Positions 54,933 to 62,936 of a stretch of 64,000 nucleotides of DNA are shown piece by piece; position 1 is the stretch's first letter, and each line of letters starts with the position of its first letter. This stretch comes from Echinicola rosea (GTDB taxonomy: Bacteria > Bacteroidota > Bacteroidia > Cytophagales > Cyclobacteriaceae). Below the pieces are notes generated by a model. It made no database searches. It was not told the origin of the DNA and saw only the letters and a list, made by a program, of their open reading frames with translations. A program made the position numbers and the translations under genes. The DNA lies in the NCBI RefSeq assembly GCF_005281475.1, contig NZ_CP040106.1, positions 3,190,501-3,254,500 of the forward strand, given 5' to 3'.

Positions 54933-57458
54933 ATGAAAAAATGGGCAAAGCTACTGCTAGCGGGAGGAATGGCCTCGCTAGTGAGCTGTCAAAATGCTGC
55001 CCAACAGCATTCCAACGGAGCGGTAGCAGAAGACATGAGTACGCTTCGGCCCCCTGCTTATCCGCTGATCACCGTGGATCCTTACCTAAGCGTTTGGAGC
55101 ATGGGTGATGCGCTTAATGGTGACGCTACGCGTCATTGGACAGGAGTGACCAATGACCTTCAGGGAATCATCCGTGTAGATGGAAAGTCCTATTATTTTT
55201 TGGGACAAGAAATGACCGAAACGGAGACGGTACTTCCGCTGACTGGGCTGGAGGAACCGTGGAGTTATTCCCTGGAAAAGCCGTCACCAAAATGGAATGA
55301 GCTGGGCTATGAAGAAGGTAAGCAATGGAAAACCACCAAAGGGGCATTTACCAATGGAGACGATAGCCCAGCCCCTAACCAGTGGAATACAGAAGACATT
55401 TGGGTCAGAAGGCCGTTTGAGCTAGAAAAGACTGATTTTTATGACCTAATGCTCAATGTCCATCATGATGATAATGTGAAAGTATATCTGAACGGAGTAC
55501 TGGCATATGAAAAAGAAGGCTGGGTCAGCAGGCCAGCGACCGTAGCGATCAATGAGAAAGCCAAAGCAGCATTAAAGAAAGGAGAGAATCTACTGGCCAT
55601 CCATTGCCAAAACACCACAGGCGGAGCATTTTTGGATGCGGGGTTGGTAGAAGTGATCGCGCCAAGTGTGGACATTGCCCAAGCAGGGCAGACTTTTTCG
55701 AAGGTGAACGCCACAGAAACCCATTACAGCTTTGATGCTGGTGGAGTGGCCCTTGATGTGACCTTTACGGCACCGATGCTTCCCGATAACCTTGAAGTGA
55801 TGACCCGACCTGCCAATTACGTTACGTTCGAAGTGGCGGCAACGGACAGCAAGGAACATGATGTGCAGGTGTATTTCAGCGCCGCAGGTAATTTGGCAGT
55901 AAATACCATGAACCAGCAGGTGACATGGGAGCGTCCTCAAATACCTGGTTTGAAAGCCATGAAAGTAGGGACGAGTACCCAGCCGGTCCTGGAAAAGAAA
56001 GGGGACAATGTGAGAATCGACTGGGGATACTTGTACTTGACGGCTGCAGACCAGGAAAACATCACCTCCCAAATTGATGTGAATACCAACAGTGTGGCGG
56101 GATTTGCCAAAAATGGTAAGCTTAGTGATAAGGATGCTGACCAAAAGCCCATCGCATTGGATGATCAGATGATCACTTCAGCTTTTTCTTTTGATTTTGG
56201 AAAGGTAGGAGAGAAGCCCAAGGAGAATTTCTTGACGCTGGCCTACGATGATCTGTATTCGGTGCAGTTTTTCAATCAAAACCTGAAAGCTTGGTGGAAG
56301 AAATATGGCATGAGCACCGAAGAAATGCTCCAAGCTGCTCAAACGGATTATGCTAAACTGAAAGCTGAAAGTGAGCAATTTGACCAGCAGATTTACCAAG
56401 ATGCTTTTGCAGCAGCTGGAAAAGAATATGCCGAGATGTGTGCCTTGGTTTACCGACAGGCGGTGGCTGCGCATAAAACCGTTGAGGGGCCAAATGGTGA
56501 ACTGTTTTTCTTCTCAAAGGAGAATTTCAGTAACGGATCTATCGGGACGGTGGATGTGACGTATCCTTCAGCGCCATTGTTTTTGATCTATAATCCAGAC
56601 CTGCTCAAAGGAATGATCGAACCGATCTTCTATTACAGTGAAAGTGGCAAATGGGCCAAGCCTTTCCCTGCCCATGATGTGGGGACCTATCCGCTCGCCA
56701 ATGGCCAAACCTATGGAGAGGATATGCCTGTAGAGGAAGCTGGGAACATGCTGCTGTTGACCGCCGCCATAGCCAAGGTGGAAGGAAATGCTGATTATGC
56801 ACAGAAGCACTGGGATATCATGACCACTTGGGTGGAATACCTGGCCAAGGAAGGATTTGATCCGGCCAATCAGCTCTGCACGGATGATTTTGCAGGGCAC
56901 CTTGCACATAATGCAAACCTGTCTGTGAAGGCCATTATGGCAATAGCTGGATACGGTCAGTTGGCAGAAACGTTGGGAAAGTCTGCTGATGCTGAAAAGT
57001 ACACCGCCTTAGCAAAAGATTTCGCCAAAAAATGGATGGACAAAGCGGAAGATGGTGATCATTATAGTTTGACCTTTGACAAGAAGGGGACGTGGAGCCA
57101 GAAGTACAACATGGTTTGGAATAAGCTGTTAGGGCTGGATATTTTTCCGGAGGAAGTAGCCCAAAAGGAAATTGCCTATTACCTTACCAAGCAGGAAGCT
57201 TTTGGGTTGCCCTTGGATAGCCGTAAGATGTACACAAAGTCTGACTGGGTGATCTGGACAGCTGCCATGGCCGAGGATGAGGCCGATGAAAAAGCACTGA
57301 TCGATCCGATGTACACTTATATCGACCAGACGCCAAACCGGATCCCTGTGAGCGATTGGCACCAAACGACCAATGCCGAATCGGTAGGGTTTAGGGCCAG
57401 GTCAGTAGTCGGAGGATACTGGATGCCGGTGCTAAAGGATCAATTATTGAAAAATTAG
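54933..57458 (+). CDS. DUF4965/glutaminase A-like lipoprotein
   Basis: Start chosen at 54933 (MKKWAKLLLAGGMASLVSC). The 841-aa protein follows the layout of glutaminase A-like proteins: PPAYPLITVDPYLSVWSMG at the start (DUF4964), a beta-rich DUF5127-like domain with an inserted galactose-binding-like stretch (VHHDDNVKVYLNG), then the alpha/alpha helical DUF4965/DUF1793 domain. There the conserved segments are VTYPSAPLFLIYNP, FPAHDVGTYPLANG, PVEEAGNMLLL, CTDDFAGHLAHNANLSVKAI and KYNMVWNKLLGLD. A fungal relative is a glutaminase, but members in glycan loci may be glycosidases. The helical barrel and paired acids fit either, so the activity is open. Confidence 0.78.
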   Translation: MKKWAKLLLAGGMASLVSCQNAAQQHSNGAVAEDMSTLRPPAYPLITVDPYLSVWSMGDALNGDATRHWTGVTNDLQGIIRVDGKSYYFLGQEMTETETVLPLTGLEEPWSYSLEKPSPKWNELGYEEGKQWKTTKGAFTNGDDSPAPNQWNTEDIWVRRPFELEKTDFYDLMLNVHHDDNVKVYLNGVLAYEKEGWVSRPATVAINEKAKAALKKGENLLAIHCQNTTGGAFLDAGLVEVIAPSVDIAQAGQTFSKVNATETHYSFDAGGVALDVTFTAPMLPDNLEVMTRPANYVTFEVAATDSKEHDVQVYFSAAGNLAVNTMNQQVTWERPQIPGLKAMKVGTSTQPVLEKKGDNVRIDWGYLYLTAADQENITSQIDVNTNSVAGFAKNGKLSDKDADQKPIALDDQMITSAFSFDFGKVGEKPKENFLTLAYDDLYSVQFFNQNLKAWWKKYGMSTEEMLQAAQTDYAKLKAESEQFDQQIYQDAFAAAGKEYAEMCALVYRQAVAAHKTVEGPNGELFFFSKENFSNGSIGTVDVTYPSAPLFLIYNPDLLKGMIEPIFYYSESGKWAKPFPAHDVGTYPLANGQTYGEDMPVEEAGNMLLLTAAIAKVEGNADYAQKHWDIMTTWVEYLAKEGFDPANQLCTDDFAGHLAHNANLSVKAIMAIAGYGQLAETLGKSADAEKYTALAKDFAKKWMDKAEDGDHYSLTFDKKGTWSQKYNMVWNKLLGLDIFPEEVAQKEIAYYLTKQEAFGLPLDSRKMYTKSDWVIWTAAMAEDEADEKALIDPMYTYIDQTPNRIPVSDWHQTTNAESVGFRARSVVGGYWMPVLKDQLLKN

Positions 57459-57535
57459 AAGATTCTAAAATTGAAATATAGGTATTCAATTAACGGTTTA
57501 AGCGCGAGGACAGGAGACCAGAAGCTGAATCAAAC

Positions 57536-57650
57536 TCATCTCATGTCTCATATCTCATATTTCATATCTCAGGTCTCACATCTCATATCTCAGGTCTCAA
57601 TACCCAATTCCCATGACTCAATACCCAATTCCCATGACTCAATACCCAAT
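57536..57650 (+). repeat. tandem microrepeats over the start of the GH127 gene
   Basis: First an array of about ten units of TCTCATA/TCTCAGG type (57536-57598). Then 2.6 units of a 21-bp repeat (57596-57616, 57617-57637, 57638-57650) of the form CTCAATACCCAATTCCCATGA. The 21-bp period keeps frame, so each full unit supplies an ATG (57613 and 57634). Confidence 0.8.
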
Positions 57651-59763
57651 ATTAAAAACCATTATCAGTGCAGTGCTGCTTGTTCTTCTCTTTTCGTGTG
57701 GAAAGAAGGAGCAGGCCACTGAGGTGTCGGTGGTGGAGCGCATTGATACCGCAGCTACCAACGCTCATTATATCAGCAATAGAGCTCCACTAAAGCCCAG
57801 TGCCTTGATCAAGTTGCCTGTAGGCTCAGTAAAGCCGGAAGGGTTTCTGAAGGAATACTTGGTACGCCAAAAAAATGGATTGACCGGTCATTTGGGCGAA
57901 ATCAGTGCCTGGCTACAGAAGGAAGACAATGCTTGGCTCAGTAAGGATGGCGAAGGAGATTGGGGATGGGAAGAAGTACCTTACTGGCTCAAAGGCTATG
58001 CGAATATTGGTTATTTACTGGAAGACCAGCAGATGATCGAGGAAGCCAAGGTCTGGCTTGAAGGAACAATGAACAGCCAGCGTGCGGATGGTAATTTTGG
58101 TCCGAAGCACTTTGATGGAGAAAACCAAGATTTCTGGGCCAATATGATCATGCTCTACTGCCTTCAGTCCTACTACGAATACTCCCAGGACGAAAGGGTG
58201 CTGGATTTGATGACCAAGTATTTTAAGTTTCAAATGACTGTACCGGATGAGCATTTCCTCAATGGATATTGGCAAAAACTACGTGGCGGAGACAATCTCC
58301 GAAGTGTTTTTTGGCTGTATAACCGCACGGGAGAGCCTTTCTTGCTTGAATTGGCTGAGAAGCTGCATCGAAACACTTCCGACTGGGTTGGGAGAGGCCA
58401 TGACCTAGAGGATATCCATAATTACTATGAAGTACGCGATGGAGGGGAAGTACCCGACTGGTACCGTGACCAGATTGACTGGCACAATGTCAATCATGCG
58501 CAGGCGTTTAGAGAGCCGGCGCAGTATTATTTGCTGAGCCACGATGACAGCCACCTGAAAGCTACGTATGAAAATTTCGACATTATTCGGGCGCATTTTG
58601 GACAAGTACCCGGTGGGATGTTTGGCAGTGATGAAAATGCCCGTCCGGGGTATGCAGATCCACGTCAGGGAGTCGAGACCTGTGGCATGGTAGAGCAGAT
58701 GAACTCTGATGAGCATTTGCTTCGCATCACTGGCGATCCATTTTGGGCCGATCATGCTGAGGAGGTAGCCTATAATACTTATCCAGCGGCGGTGATGCCG
58801 GATTTCAAATCGCTGCATTACATCACTTCACCCAATATGGCACTGCTTGATGCCGAGAACCACGCTCCGGGTATTGCCAATAGCGGCCCGTTCCTGATGA
58901 TGAATCCTTTCAGTTCGCGTTGTTGTCAGCATAATCATTCGCAGGGCTGGCCGTATTTTGTGGAAAATCTATGGATGGCTACCCCTGATAATGGTTTGGT
59001 GGCTGCGATCTATGGCCCAAGTAATGTGACAGCCAAAGTCGGTGCTGGACAGGAAGTGACCATACAGGAGACTACCCATTATCCTTTCCGTGGACAATTG
59101 GAGTTTACCGTGGAAACAGTCCAGCCAACAGCTTTCCCCCTTTATTTACGTATTCCAGCTTGGACTACTGATGCCGCTGTGAGCGTAAATGGCAAGACGG
59201 TAAAGGAAAATGTGAAAGGTGCAGGCTATGTTAAACTGGCTCGGGAATGGAAATCCGGTGACAAGGTGAGTTTGTCCTTGTCTATGGAAGTTGAGGTGAA
59301 GACTTGGGAAAACAACAACAACAGCTTTAGCGTAAGCCGTGGCCCATTGACCTATTCGCTTCAGATCGGGGAAGATTATATCCGAAAAGAAAGTGACGAA
59401 ACGGCCATTTGGGACTCCAAGTGGCAAGAAGGCGTGGATACCAAAAAGTGGCCATCTTGGGAAATCCGTCCCACTACTGATTGGAATTATACCTTGGTAT
59501 TGGATAAGAATAATCCTGCTGCTTCACTGGAAGTGGAAGAACGGCCTTGGCCGGAGAGTGATTTTCCGTTTACTCCTGACGAGGTGCCTGTTTTGATCAA
59601 AGCGAAAGGAAAGCAAATTCCGCAATGGACCCTAGACCAATACGGATTGGTGGGGGAACTGAAGGATTTACCAGTCAGTTCCGATCAACTGGAGACAGAC
59701 GTAACGCTCATCCCAATGGGGGCAGCCAGGTTACGCATCACAGCGTTTCCCGATGTTAAGTAA
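57634..59763 (+). CDS. GH127 lipoprotein, probable beta-L-arabinofuranosidase
   Basis: A 709-aa lipoprotein from ATG 57634 (MTQYPILKTIISAVLLVLLF, then SCG); an in-frame ATG 21 nt earlier lies in the preceding repeat unit. The protein fits GH127 (formerly DUF1680): an alpha/alpha barrel with GWEEVPYWLKGYANIGYLL, WHNVNHAQAFREP, GSDENARPGYADPRQGVETCGMVE-type sequence (in part) and the paired Cys in SSRCCQHNHSQGW. In this family Cys acts as nucleophile with a zinc ion. Two beta-sandwich domains complete the C-terminus. GH127 removes beta-L-arabinofuranose, which agrees with the arabinan context. It lies in the operon with the GH2 gene. Confidence 0.88.
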   Translation: MTQYPILKTIISAVLLVLLFSCGKKEQATEVSVVERIDTAATNAHYISNRAPLKPSALIKLPVGSVKPEGFLKEYLVRQKNGLTGHLGEISAWLQKEDNAWLSKDGEGDWGWEEVPYWLKGYANIGYLLEDQQMIEEAKVWLEGTMNSQRADGNFGPKHFDGENQDFWANMIMLYCLQSYYEYSQDERVLDLMTKYFKFQMTVPDEHFLNGYWQKLRGGDNLRSVFWLYNRTGEPFLLELAEKLHRNTSDWVGRGHDLEDIHNYYEVRDGGEVPDWYRDQIDWHNVNHAQAFREPAQYYLLSHDDSHLKATYENFDIIRAHFGQVPGGMFGSDENARPGYADPRQGVETCGMVEQMNSDEHLLRITGDPFWADHAEEVAYNTYPAAVMPDFKSLHYITSPNMALLDAENHAPGIANSGPFLMMNPFSSRCCQHNHSQGWPYFVENLWMATPDNGLVAAIYGPSNVTAKVGAGQEVTIQETTHYPFRGQLEFTVETVQPTAFPLYLRIPAWTTDAAVSVNGKTVKENVKGAGYVKLAREWKSGDKVSLSLSMEVEVKTWENNNNSFSVSRGPLTYSLQIGEDYIRKESDETAIWDSKWQEGVDTKKWPSWEIRPTTDWNYTLVLDKNNPAASLEVEERPWPESDFPFTPDEVPVLIKAKGKQIPQWTLDQYGLVGELKDLPVSSDQLETDVTLIPMGAARLRITAFPDVK

Positions 59764-59804
59764 TTAAATTAATTTTCTATCATTTTATTAAAAACCTATA
59801 AAAC

Positions 59805-61637
59805 ATGAAAAAGTCACTATTGCTTGGCGCCAGTTTGCTCCTTGCCCAGTCATTTGCTTGGGCACAAGATAGCAACTGGGCACCTGCCGAAGGTAAAATT
59901 ATGACAGAGTGGGCCGAAGAAATCGACCCGGAAAATGTCCATCAAGAGTATCCACGGCCACAATTGGTTCGGGAAGATAACTGGCAAAACCTGAACGGGC
60001 TTTGGAAGTATGCCATACAACCTAAAGGAGGAACAGCGCCATCGTCCTTTGCTGGTGAAATATTGGTGCCGTTTGCCGTTGAGTCAGCACTTTCCGGTGT
60101 GGGAGAGCGCGTAGGAGCTGAAAAGGAACTATGGTATAAGACCACCTTCGACGCTAAAAAGTCCAGTAAAGAGCGTGTGTTGTTGCATTTTGGTGCAGTG
60201 GATTGGGAAGCTGAAGTATTTGTAAACGGCACTTCAGTGGGCGTTCACAAAGGAGGCTATGCACCGTTTTCTTTTGATATCACCGATGCACTGGAAGGCC
60301 GAAAAGGCAATGAACTGGTGGTAAGGGTATGGGATCCGTCCAATGATGGCCCTCAGCCACGAGGAAAGCAAATCAAGAATCCACATGGCATTTGGTACAC
60401 GCCAGTTACAGGTATTTGGCAGACGGTCTGGACTGAAAATGTCCCTTCCAGCTATATTGCCAGTACAAAAAACACCCCGGATGTGGATGCCGGTACGTTG
60501 ACTGTAGAAGCTGAGGTGAAAAATGCCCAACCCGGTCAAAAAGTGCGCGTAAAAGCACTGGCCGAGGGGAAAGTGGTCGCTGAAGAAGAAGTGGAAGTGG
60601 GGCAGCCAGCTGTGTTGAGCATTGCCAATCCTACCCTTTGGGAGCCTGGAAATCCTTTCTTGTACGACCTTGAGGTAAGCGTGGTAAAAGGCAATCGTGA
60701 AGTAGATGCTGCAGAAAGCTATGCGGCGATGAGAAAGGTGAGCATGGAACTGGATGAAGATGGTGTACAGCGAATGCTTGTCAACGATAAGTTTATTTTT
60801 CAATACGGTCCCTTGGATCAAGGATGGTGGCCTGATGGCTTATATACTGCTCCTAATGAAGAAGCGTTGGTATTTGATATCATCAAGACGAAGGAAATGG
60901 GCTTTAATATGATCCGAAAGCACGTAAAAGTGGAGCCTGCAAGATGGTATTATCACTGTGACAAGATGGGGATGCTGGTATGGCAGGACATGCCCAGCGG
61001 TGATATGGGCAACCAGTGGAATCCACGTCCAGGGATCGTGGGCGTAGGTACTGAGCGTGACAGAACACCCGAATCTGAAGCGATATTCAGAACAGAATGG
61101 AAAGAGATCATGGATGATTTCCATAATTTCCCGTCCATCATCGTATGGGTGCCTTTCAATGAAGCTTGGGGGCAGTTTAAGACGGAGGAAATCGTAGAAT
61201 GGACCATGGAGTATGACGAAAGCCGTTTGGTAAATGGAGCCAGTGGCGGAAACTTTTTCCCTGTAGGACAAATCATGGACTTGCACAATTATCCCGAGCC
61301 TGCCATGCCGAACCCTAAGTTCTTTGGTAAGGATATGGTCATTACCTTGGGAGAGTTTGGTGGACTTGGATTGCCAGTAGAGGGACACACTTGGCAAGAA
61401 AAGGACAACTGGGGTTATCAGAGTTTTAAGTCTGTGGAAGACCTCGAAAACCGCTATGCAGAAATGATGGAATCTTTGGCCAAGTTGATCCCAAGAGGGC
61501 TCTCAGCAGCCGTTTACACCCAGACCACAGACGTGGAGGTAGAGACCAATGGCTTGATGACCTATGACAGAAAAGTGATCAAATTGACGCCTGAATTCCT
61601 CAAAAAAGTGCACGAGCAGCTTTATGATGCAGAGTAA
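59805..61637 (+). CDS. GH2-family glycosidase, secreted
   Basis: A 610-aa protein with a cleavable signal (MKKSLLLGASLLLAQSFAWA). It has the GH2 order: a sugar-binding jelly roll (ENWQNLNGLWKYA type, with VDWEAEVFVNGTSVGVHKGGYAPF), an immunoglobulin-like domain, and a TIM barrel. The acid/base Glu is in WVPFNEAWGQF (near residue 452) and the nucleophile Glu in ITLGEFGGLG (near 523). It is shorter than classical LacZ and lacks the C-terminal domains. It could be a beta-galactosidase, beta-glucuronidase or arabinopyranosidase, and side-chain removal from pectic arabinan or arabinogalactan is likely. It is the last gene of the locus, followed by a repeat and a strong terminator. Confidence 0.85.
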   Translation: MKKSLLLGASLLLAQSFAWAQDSNWAPAEGKIMTEWAEEIDPENVHQEYPRPQLVREDNWQNLNGLWKYAIQPKGGTAPSSFAGEILVPFAVESALSGVGERVGAEKELWYKTTFDAKKSSKERVLLHFGAVDWEAEVFVNGTSVGVHKGGYAPFSFDITDALEGRKGNELVVRVWDPSNDGPQPRGKQIKNPHGIWYTPVTGIWQTVWTENVPSSYIASTKNTPDVDAGTLTVEAEVKNAQPGQKVRVKALAEGKVVAEEEVEVGQPAVLSIANPTLWEPGNPFLYDLEVSVVKGNREVDAAESYAAMRKVSMELDEDGVQRMLVNDKFIFQYGPLDQGWWPDGLYTAPNEEALVFDIIKTKEMGFNMIRKHVKVEPARWYYHCDKMGMLVWQDMPSGDMGNQWNPRPGIVGVGTERDRTPESEAIFRTEWKEIMDDFHNFPSIIVWVPFNEAWGQFKTEEIVEWTMEYDESRLVNGASGGNFFPVGQIMDLHNYPEPAMPNPKFFGKDMVITLGEFGGLGLPVEGHTWQEKDNWGYQSFKSVEDLENRYAEMMESLAKLIPRGLSAAVYTQTTDVEVETNGLMTYDRKVIKLTPEFLKKVHEQLYDAE

Positions 61638-61652
61638 AGGAGTCTTTGGTTA

Positions 61653-61822
61653 AACCCGGAATATGCATTAGCCTATCTGTTGCGACCTGAAACTGCTTCA
61701 AAATAAGCCGTTTCACTTTAGTTTTCGGCATAACCGTAGCGGTGCTACGCTAATGCCTCCAAACTAACTGATTTTCTTGCACTTTCAGCTCTCACTACGA
61801 TTCCTAACGCATAATCCGGGTT
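61653..61822 (-). repeat. 171-bp inverted-end element, reverse copy
   Basis: Reverse complement of the element at 19582-19752, with ends AACCCGGAATATGCATTAG and CTAACGCATAATCCGGGTT. It lies 15 nt after the GH2 stop. Confidence 0.75.
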
Positions 61823-61855
61823 AAACCCAGGATAAATTTTATAAATTATTTCAAT

Positions 61856-61888
61856 AAAGCCCAAGGCGATTTTCACCTTGGGCTTTTT
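61856..61888 (+). terminator. rho-independent terminator at the end of the arabinan locus
   Basis: An 11-bp stem AAAGCCCAAGG (61856-61866) with CCTTGGGCTTT (61876-61886), followed by TT. A strong bidirectional-type hairpin. Confidence 0.85.
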
Positions 61889-61942
61889 CGTACATGTAGA
61901 TTAATTCCAAAGATTTTTCTGTAATGATCGGATGGGATTTTT

Positions 61943-62905
61943 GGTTCTATATGATTTACTGTGGATAACTGATTTACCCTTCTTGATCCCATTCAGCTTG
62001 GTTATCATCATTTACTGTTGTTACTTTTTTTCTACAGGTCAAAGTCGAGTAGGCCTGGGCCCTATGCCCAAGCCTCTCTCAGAACCGTACGTGACAGTCT
62101 CCCGTCATACGGCTCTTGGCAATCAAATCTGATGTTCCAGATTTTGTTTCAAACAACTCCATCTTCCCTAGTTTTTAGGTTGTGGAACCATTCAAAACCG
62201 ATTGCCTCAGTCCCTTCGCTCTTTCTCCGTTTCCAGAGCTTTCAACACTACTACGGACTGATCCGCCCCATCCCTATCAAAGGGGATGGTTCTCCTGTTC
62301 CATCCAACCGCCTGTTTCGAACTCCTGCCGCCTTAATGCCGCCTGCCAATAGGCCAACTCTCAGTCTGCGCTGCCTATTTTGTCCCGGAAGTTACTCTAG
62401 CCCCCGGTTTTGACAGGAAGTATTTTTCACGACACTTCATCGAACGGTTCACTTTCGTTCAGCTTTTCGAAACGCATTCCTTCTGATCGCTCAGTACCAC
62501 AGCCTTGAAAGCGCAGCACCATCAGGGGAATTTGACTGGTCTGCCTGATCCAGTCCCAGCCGTCGTGCCAAGGGTTGTAACGCCCTATTCGACATCAGTT
62601 GGATAGCATGTCCGGTTTCCCGAACTTCAGGACACACAAAGTAACCAAAAAACCCCGCCGCTGTGCAGCTTTTGGGCTAAAATTAACCCCCGCCCTCATG
62701 CAGGCTAACTCCTCTCGTTTAGCCGCCAGCCACCTTTTTTCTCATCACTTCGTCAGACAAGCCTGCCTCTTTGCCCACGCACGTGTTTAATTTCTTTATG
62801 CCCAATAGCTGCAAGGCGGATCAAATTTTCCGGCTATTTTACTATTAAAGATTACCTTCTAGAATAGTAATGGGATAATTTACCCACTACAATCCATATA
62901 GAACC
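61943..62905. mobile_element. TIR element, second copy, carrying a group II intron
   Basis: Ends match 3723-4396: left GGTTCTATATGATTTACTG; right, read inward, GGTTCTATATGGATTGTAG. Flanks GGATTTTT and GAATTTTT agree at 7 of 8 bases, like a worn 8-bp target duplication. Without the intron the element would be about 370 bp. The body shares GTAACCAAAAAACCCCGCCG and GGCAAGGCGGATC-like phrases with the other copies. Confidence 0.65.
62044..62637 (-). mobile_element. ORF-less group II intron (594 nt)
   Basis: Read on the minus strand it begins GTGTGTCCTGAAG at 62637 (GUGYG 5' end) and ends CTACTCGAC at 62044. Domain V is the 34-nt hairpin at 62082-62115 (GAGCCGTATG, then GGGAGACTG, closing with ACGGTTC), followed by a domain VI stem (GGCTTGGGC/GCCCAGGCC) with an unpaired A. 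A loop AGAGTAA (62392-62398) can pair with the 7 exon bases TTACTTT before the splice site, fitting EBS1/IBS1. No reverse transcriptase frame is present, so mobility would need a protein in trans. Boundaries are confirmed by two uninterrupted copies of the target (near 3985 and 39683), where CAGGTCAAA and AAAGTAACC are directly joined. Confidence 0.85.
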
Positions 62906-62936
62906 GAATTTTTTAAACAATGGGCTATCAATAGGT

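Noticed and set aside
62018..62413. 131-aa frame rich in Ser/Pro
   Set aside because: It is the antisense of the group II intron (domain V lies inside it), so it is not a gene.
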